Source: an uncultured Lachnospiraceae bacterium
GTDB lineage: Bacteria > Bacillota > Clostridia > Lachnospirales > Lachnospiraceae
Reading direction: 5' to 3'
Length of the DNA stretch: 43,688 nt
NCBI GenBank assembly: GCA_910588875.1
Contig: CAJURT010000031.1
Location: 1 to 43,688, forward strand
Made by a program: the position numbers and the translations under genes. A model generated the notes under the pieces. That model had not been told where the DNA came from, did not search any database, and saw only the letters and a program-made list of their open reading frames with translations. Shown piece by piece: positions 40,318 through 43,688 of the stretch. Positions within the stretch are counted from its first letter, which is position 1. Each line of letters starts with the position of its first letter.

Positions 40318-40692
40318 TTACTTCAAAGTAACCTTTGCGCCCTCAGCCTCCAACTTGGTCTTCAGTTCCTCAGCCTCTTCCTTGGAAGCGCCTTCCTTCA
40401 CTACCTTCGGAGCACCGTCAACTACATCCTTTGCCTCCTTCAGGCCCAGGCCGGTAGCCTCACGGACAACCTTGATAACCTTAACCTTGTTGGGGCCAAC
40501 CTCAGTCAGTTCAACATCAAACTCGGTCTTCTCTTCTTTCTCCTCTGCAGCACCGGCAGGGCCAGCCATAACAACGCCTGCAGCAGCAGATACGCCAAAC
40601 TCTTCCTCACAAGCCTTTACCAGATCGTTCAGTTCCAGAACAGATAACTCTTTAATCGCCTCGATAAACTCAGCAGTGGTTAACTTTGCCAT
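40318..40692 (-). CDS. rplL: 50S ribosomal protein L7/L12
   Basis: A 124-residue stalk protein that recruits translation GTPases. The N-terminal dimerisation part 'KLTTAEFIEAIKELSVLELNDLVKACEEEFGV', an Ala/Gly/Pro/Glu-rich hinge (about 38-58), and the C-terminal domain with 'KVIKVVREATGLGLKEAKDVVDGAP' are all normal. The start at 40692 follows GGAGGAAATG. Confidence 0.97.
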   Translation of the reverse strand: MAKLTTAEFIEAIKELSVLELNDLVKACEEEFGVSAAAGVVMAGPAGAAEEKEEKTEFDVELTEVGPNKVKVIKVVREATGLGLKEAKDVVDGAPKVVKEGASKEEAEELKTKLEAEGAKVTLK

Positions 40693-40768
40693 TTTCATTT
40701 CCTCCATTTAGATTTTATTCATCAATAATTTTTTCTGCATGTGCCAATCCTATGGCGCCATCCCAAAG

Positions 40769-41263
40769 TTATGCAGTCTCGCCCTGCTTCTCAGCAACCT
40801 GATTCAGCACGCGTGCAAGGTTTGCAATCGGGGACTTCATGCTGCCGAACAGCCGTCCCAGCAAAACATCCCTGGACGGAATGCTGGAAATGGCCTGCAT
40901 CCCCTTGGCATCATAGTAAGTGCCTTCCACAACACCAGCCTTAATCTCCAGCTTGTCTGCCTTCTTGGCGAACTCTGCCAAAATCCGGGCAGGCGCCGTC
41001 GCATCGTCTTTGGAAACAGCGATGGCAGTGGGCCCTTCCAAGTGCGGATCCAGGGCAGCAAAATCGGTTCCTTCCGCAGCACGCCGGATCAGGGTGTTCT
41101 TATATACCTTATAAGCAACACCAGCTTCCCTCAGCCGCTTACGGAGTTCCGTGTCCTGAGCAACGGTCAGCCCGCGGTAGTCTACTGCCACAGCAGATGC
41201 TGCGCCATTGAGCAACTCGGAAATCTCAGCTACAATCGGCTGTTTCAACTCAACTTTTGCCAT
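40769..41263 (-). CDS. rplJ: 50S ribosomal protein L10
   Basis: A 164-residue stalk-base protein. 'AVAVDYRGLTVAQDTELRKRLREAGVAYKVYKNTLIRRA' is the RNA-binding part and the C-terminal helix ('VLLGRLFGSMKSPIANLARVLNQVAEK') carries the L7/L12 dimers. CAGGAGGTAG precedes the ATG. It is the first gene of the rplJL transcript and is preceded by an L10 leader. Confidence 0.97.
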   Translation of the reverse strand: MAKVELKQPIVAEISELLNGAASAVAVDYRGLTVAQDTELRKRLREAGVAYKVYKNTLIRRAAEGTDFAALDPHLEGPTAIAVSKDDATAPARILAEFAKKADKLEIKAGVVEGTYYDAKGMQAISSIPSRDVLLGRLFGSMKSPIANLARVLNQVAEKQGETA

Positions 41264-41279
41264 GAATATCTACCTCCTG

Positions 41280-41465
41280 TTAGATTTTCTCGACTGCGTC
41301 CCAATGTAAAAACCATAAGCCTCCACATCTAGAGAAAAAAACCGCTCCGGCACAGACGGCAGAACGGTTCCATAAAATCATCTCGGTTCGTTGATTTGTA
41401 TGTTCCCTCGGCAGGCGGTTCTAGCCTTATGCCTCACGGCACCTGCTGTCTTCGGCAGTCAATAC
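41280..41465 (-). ncRNA. Ribosomal L10 leader (autoregulatory RNA)
   Basis: In the transcript upstream of rplJ the conserved leader blocks CGAAGACAGCAGGTG and CCTGCCGAGG are present (41442-41456 region and near 41410-41420), with a hairpin between them, matching the bacterial L10 leader to which the L10-L12 complex binds. The attenuator in the next feature lies at its 3' side. Confidence 0.85.
41333..41369 (-). terminator. Attenuator within the L10 leader
   Basis: Arms AACCGTTCTG and CGGAGCGGTT (41360-41369 with 41340-41349) pair over ten positions including G-U pairs, and a run of seven or more T follows (41333-41340 read on the minus strand). It lies 70 nt before the rplJ start codon, so it would stop transcription before rplJ. 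Confidence 0.75.
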
Positions 41466-41471
41466 CTGCAA

Positions 41472-41500
41472 ATCATACCATGGCCGTTCTCATTTGTCAA
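41472..41500 (-). promoter_or_regulatory. Predicted promoter of the rplJ-rplL operon
   Basis: Minus strand: -35 TTGACA (41495-41500), 17-nt spacer, -10 TATGAT (41472-41477). It lies between the rplA terminator and the L10 leader. Confidence 0.85.
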
Positions 41501-41534
41501 TATTATTTTCAAATAAATCCGCTTGTTGCGCTTG

Positions 41535-41582
41535 TAAAACAAAAACACCCGGCACCCCTCTGTCTCAGAAAGGTGCCGGATG
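41535..41582 (-). terminator. Terminator after rplA
   Basis: Arms CACCCGGCACC (41546-41556) and GGTGCCGGATG (41572-41582) pair with one G-U; the minus strand continues TTTTTGTTTTAC. It separates the secE-nusG-rplK-rplA transcript from rplJL. Confidence 0.85.
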
Positions 41583-41629
41583 CCTCTTCTATCAGGATCC
41601 TCATTTTCCCCTGAACGTGGCCGCCGTCC

Positions 41630-42325
41630 TTATGCCATCAGCTTTGTCACATTCAGTTTTATGCCAGGCCCCATGGTAGATGCCAAAGTAGCGCTCTTGA
41701 TAAAGGTACCCTTCAGCGCACTGGGCCTTGCCTTAATGATCGCATCCATAAGCGTCTGGAAGTTGTCCGCTAACTGCTCTTCCGTAAAGGAAGCCTTGCC
41801 CACCGGCACATGAATAATGTTGGTCTTGTCAAGCCTGTATTCGATCTTACCAGCCTTAATATCATTGATCGCCTTGGTCACATCCATGGTCACGGTACCG
41901 GCCTTCGGGTTCGGCATCAGGCCTTTGGGACCCAGCACACGGCCCAAACGGCCGACTACGCCCATCATATCCGGGGTTGCCACAACCACATCAAAATCCA
42001 GCCAGCCGTCGTTTTGGATCTTCGGGATCAGTTCCTCTGCCCCTACATAATCCGCCCCTGCTGCCTGTGCCTCATCTGCCTTCACACCCTTTGCGAATAC
42101 CAGGATGCGGACCACCTTACCAGTGCCGTGAGGCAATACAACCGCACCACGGATCTGCTGGTCTGCATGGCGCCCGTCACAGCCAGTACGGATATGGGCT
42201 TCAATCGTCTCGTCAAATTTGGCAACTGCACACTTTTTTACCATCGCAATCGCTTCTGCTGTATCATAAAGTACGGAACGGTCTACATTCTTAACCGTCT
42301 CAAGATATCTTTTTCCACGTTTCAT
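41630..42325 (-). CDS. rplA: 50S ribosomal protein L1
   Basis: A 231-residue protein of the L1 stalk, also the usual translational repressor of the rplK-rplA mRNA (established in E. coli). 'MKRGKRYLETVKNVDRS' at the start, 'GRLGRVLGPKGLMPNPKAGTVT' in the middle and 'ATLASTMGPGIKLNVTKL' at the end are conserved. TAGGAGGTTATTG precedes the ATG. Confidence 0.97.
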   Translation of the reverse strand: MKRGKRYLETVKNVDRSVLYDTAEAIAMVKKCAVAKFDETIEAHIRTGCDGRHADQQIRGAVVLPHGTGKVVRILVFAKGVKADEAQAAGADYVGAEELIPKIQNDGWLDFDVVVATPDMMGVVGRLGRVLGPKGLMPNPKAGTVTMDVTKAINDIKAGKIEYRLDKTNIIHVPVGKASFTEEQLADNFQTLMDAIIKARPSALKGTFIKSATLASTMGPGIKLNVTKLMA

Positions 42326-42340
42326 ATCAATAACCTCCTA

Positions 42341-42368
42341 GTGGTATTGTCGGGGATTTCCCTCCCAC
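42341..42368 (-). promoter_or_regulatory. 28-nt hairpin element upstream of rplA (copy 1)
   Basis: Read on the minus strand: GTGG, GA, GGGA, AA, TCCC, then CGACAATA and CCAC. GTGG pairs with CCAC and GGGA with TCCC, giving two helices with an asymmetric internal loop. It ends just before the rplA RBS. A near-identical copy lies before rplK (42829-42856). Confidence 0.7.
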
Positions 42369-42383
42369 GTTATTTATCTGTTA

Positions 42384-42809
42384 TTATTCGCCAACTGTGA
42401 TACCCATGCTCCGTGCAGTACCTGCAATCATGCTCATTGCTGCCTCTAAGCTTGCCGCATTCAGATCCGGCATCTTAGTCTCGGCAATCTTCTGCAGATC
42501 TGCCTTGGAAATGGTAGCCACTTTGGTCTTATTCGGGGTTGCGGAACCGGATTTGATCTTGCAGTACTTCTTCAGCAGTACGGCTGCCGGCGGGGTCTTG
42601 GTGACGAAGCTGAAGCTTCTGTCCGCATACACGGTAATCACCACCGGGATAATCAGGTCTCCCTGGTCTGCAGTCCTTGCATTAAACTCCTTTGTGAACT
42701 GCACAATATTCACGCCATGCTGGCCCAGTGCGGGGCCGACTGGCGGTGCCGGGGTTGCCTTGCCTGCCGGAATCTGTAATTTGATGTAGCCAGTTACTTT
42801 CTTTGCCAT
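42384..42809 (-). CDS. rplK: 50S ribosomal protein L11
   Basis: A 141-residue protein of the GTPase-associated centre. 'GYIKLQIPAGKATPAPPVGPALGQHGVNIVQFTKEFN' and the C-terminal 'SMIAGTARSMGITV' are conserved. AGGAGGTCATTATC precedes the ATG. It lies 51 nt after nusG and 58 nt before rplA. Confidence 0.98.
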   Translation of the reverse strand: MAKKVTGYIKLQIPAGKATPAPPVGPALGQHGVNIVQFTKEFNARTADQGDLIIPVVITVYADRSFSFVTKTPPAAVLLKKYCKIKSGSATPNKTKVATISKADLQKIAETKMPDLNAASLEAAMSMIAGTARSMGITVGE

Positions 42810-42828
42810 GATAATGACCTCCTATATT

Positions 42829-42856
42829 GTGGTATTGTCGGGGGTGTCCCTCCCAC
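42829..42856 (-). promoter_or_regulatory. 28-nt hairpin element upstream of rplK (copy 2)
   Basis: Matches the element before rplA at 26 of 28 positions. The inner stem changes from GGGA/TCCC to GGG/CCC, so pairing is retained, while the outer GTGG/CCAC and the CGACAATA bulge strand are identical. It ends just upstream of the rplK RBS. Confidence 0.7.
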
Positions 42857-42860
42857 TCTG

Positions 42861-43376
42861 TTACATTTTCCTCACTTCCGTGAAGTTCAGTTCAACCGGT
42901 GTGTCACGGCCGAACATCTCGACATTGATTGTAAGGGTCTTTTTTCCTTCATTGATGGATTTGATTGCCCCAATGGTATCTTTCCAGGCGCCCGCAGTAA
43001 CCACAATCGTATCCCCGACCTCGTACTCTGCAACCACGTCCTTCCGCGCAAACCCAAGCCCTGCCATCTCCTCCTCGCTGAGGGGTACCGGCTTGGAGCC
43101 CGGCCCCACAAACCCCGTGACGCCACGGGTATTGCGGACCACATACCAGGTATCATCATTCATCACCATATGGATCAGCACGTATCCCGGGAACATCTTC
43201 TTATCTGCCAGTTTCTCCACGCCGTTCTTCATCTCAGCGACTTCCAGCATGGGGACGGAAACTTCCAAGATCTGTTCCTGCAGGTTGCGGTTCTCAATGG
43301 TTTTCTCAATGTCCACTTTTACTTTGTTCTCGTAGCCTGAATAGGTATGCACCACATACCACTTCGCATCTGCCAT
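42861..43376 (-). CDS. nusG: Transcription termination/antitermination protein NusG
   Basis: A 171-residue elongation factor. The NGN domain begins 'KWYVVHTYSGYENKVKVDIEK' and the KOW domain is 'VGDTIVVTAGAWKDTIGAIKSIN'. The start at 43376 is the ATG following GGGTGATATCT; three codons upstream in frame are not preferred. It follows secE by 11 nt. Confidence 0.96.
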   Translation of the reverse strand: MADAKWYVVHTYSGYENKVKVDIEKTIENRNLQEQILEVSVPMLEVAEMKNGVEKLADKKMFPGYVLIHMVMNDDTWYVVRNTRGVTGFVGPGSKPVPLSEEEMAGLGFARKDVVAEYEVGDTIVVTAGAWKDTIGAIKSINEGKKTLTINVEMFGRDTPVELNFTEVRKM

Positions 43377-43387
43377 AGATATCACCC

Positions 43388-43600
43388 TTATCCTAAAAAC
43401 AAAATAATATTAAGACCCTTCGTGATAGCAAAATCCAGGAGTGCAATGACTGCTCCCAGCAGAACCGTAATCACCACCACCGTAGCGCTCTGTTTGACAA
43501 CGGTCTCCTGGTCAGGCCAGACAATCTTCTTGAACTCAGCCTTAAGCCCCTTTATAAAGCTGGGCTTGGTAGCTTTTTCAGTCTTTGTAGTCTCTGCCAT
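43388..43600 (-). CDS. secE: Preprotein translocase subunit SecE
   Basis: A 70-residue single-span protein: a short charged N-terminus, the conserved amphipathic 'KGLKAEFKKIVWPDQETVVKQS', then one membrane helix 'ATVVVITVLLGAVIALLDFAI'. AAGGAGTGTG precedes the ATG. It lies 12 nt after rpmG. Confidence 0.96.
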   Translation of the reverse strand: MAETTKTEKATKPSFIKGLKAEFKKIVWPDQETVVKQSATVVVITVLLGAVIALLDFAITKGLNIILFLG

Positions 43601-43612
43601 AGTTCACACTCC

Positions 43613-43688
43613 TTACTTGGTTTCCTTATGCAGGGTATGTGTCTTGCAAAATCTGCAGTACTTCTTGGTTTCCATGCGATCCGGATGG
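43613..43688 (-). CDS. rpmG: 50S ribosomal protein L33, C-terminal part
   Basis: The last 24 codons before the TAA at 43613-43615 read HPDRMETKKYCRFCKTHTLH then KETK, the L33 C-terminus with the zinc Cys pair C-x-x-C. The 5' end of the gene lies beyond the right edge of the window. The order rpmG-secE-nusG is conserved. Confidence 0.93.
   Translation of the reverse strand, partial: HPDRMETKKYCRFCKTHTLHKETK

Noticed and set aside
1..43688. CRISPR arrays, tRNA or rRNA genes, prophage
   Set aside because: No regularly spaced direct repeats of CRISPR type, no cloverleaf or rRNA sequence, and no phage structural or integrase genes were recognised.

Overview
The window looks like a chromosomal segment of an anaerobic, low-to-mid G+C member of the Clostridia, most likely Lachnospiraceae (inference). 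The support is the gene order rho-rpmE-DUF1385-prmC-prfA, the rpmG-secE-nusG-rplK-rplA-rplJ-rplL block, AGGAGG-type ribosome binding sites nearly everywhere, and an F-type ATP synthase whose c subunit carries a sodium-type ligand set. Most genes lie on the minus strand. No rRNA, tRNA, CRISPR array, prophage or complete insertion sequence was seen; the only mobile-type trace is the tail of a possible Rpn/PD-(D/E)XK transposase-like protein at the left edge.

Layout. 1-7.6 kb is mixed accessory content: an iron-sulfur protein with a decapeptide repeat insert and a DUF554 membrane protein, a LacI regulator, an M20 peptidase, an AraC regulator next to a DUF2000 protein, and an unknown membrane protein. 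7.6-12.95 kb is a sugar/polyol operon read on the minus strand in the order pfkB-type kinase, sorbose-1-phosphate-reductase-like Zn dehydrogenase, DeoR regulator, mannitol-type PTS EIICBA. 13.0-19.3 kb is a VanR/VanS-like two-component system followed by a large surface/membrane protein and an ABC ATPase plus permease. A DUF3810 protein follows. 20.6-28.1 kb is the complete atp operon (atpZ-I-B-E-F-H-A-G-D-C). 28.3-30.4 kb holds a BTAD-type regulator with a degenerate GGDEF-like tail, convergent with an unknown protein built of three internal repeats. 30.5-37.0 kb is the prfA/prmC/DUF1385/rpmE/rho/rarA housekeeping group. A polysaccharide deacetylase, a UxaB-type dehydrogenase and a cold-shock gene follow. 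40.3 kb to the end is the secE-nusG-L11-L1 / L10-L7/L12 ribosomal region.

The most interesting biology, as I read it, is the polyol operon. A mannitol-type PTS would yield mannitol-1-phosphate; a SorE-like dehydrogenase acts on the carbon next to the phosphate and would give fructose-1-phosphate; the FruK-like kinase would make fructose-1,6-bisphosphate. That would be a mannitol route that avoids MtlD and fructose-6-phosphate. Its control region has a strong promoter with phased TGTTG-N3-CAACA operators, and the regulator gene is preceded by two mutually exclusive hairpins abutting its ribosome binding site. Other regulatory RNA signals are a long hairpin in the csp leader, an L10 leader with an attenuator, and a duplicated 28-nt hairpin element before rplK and rplA that may be an L1 target.
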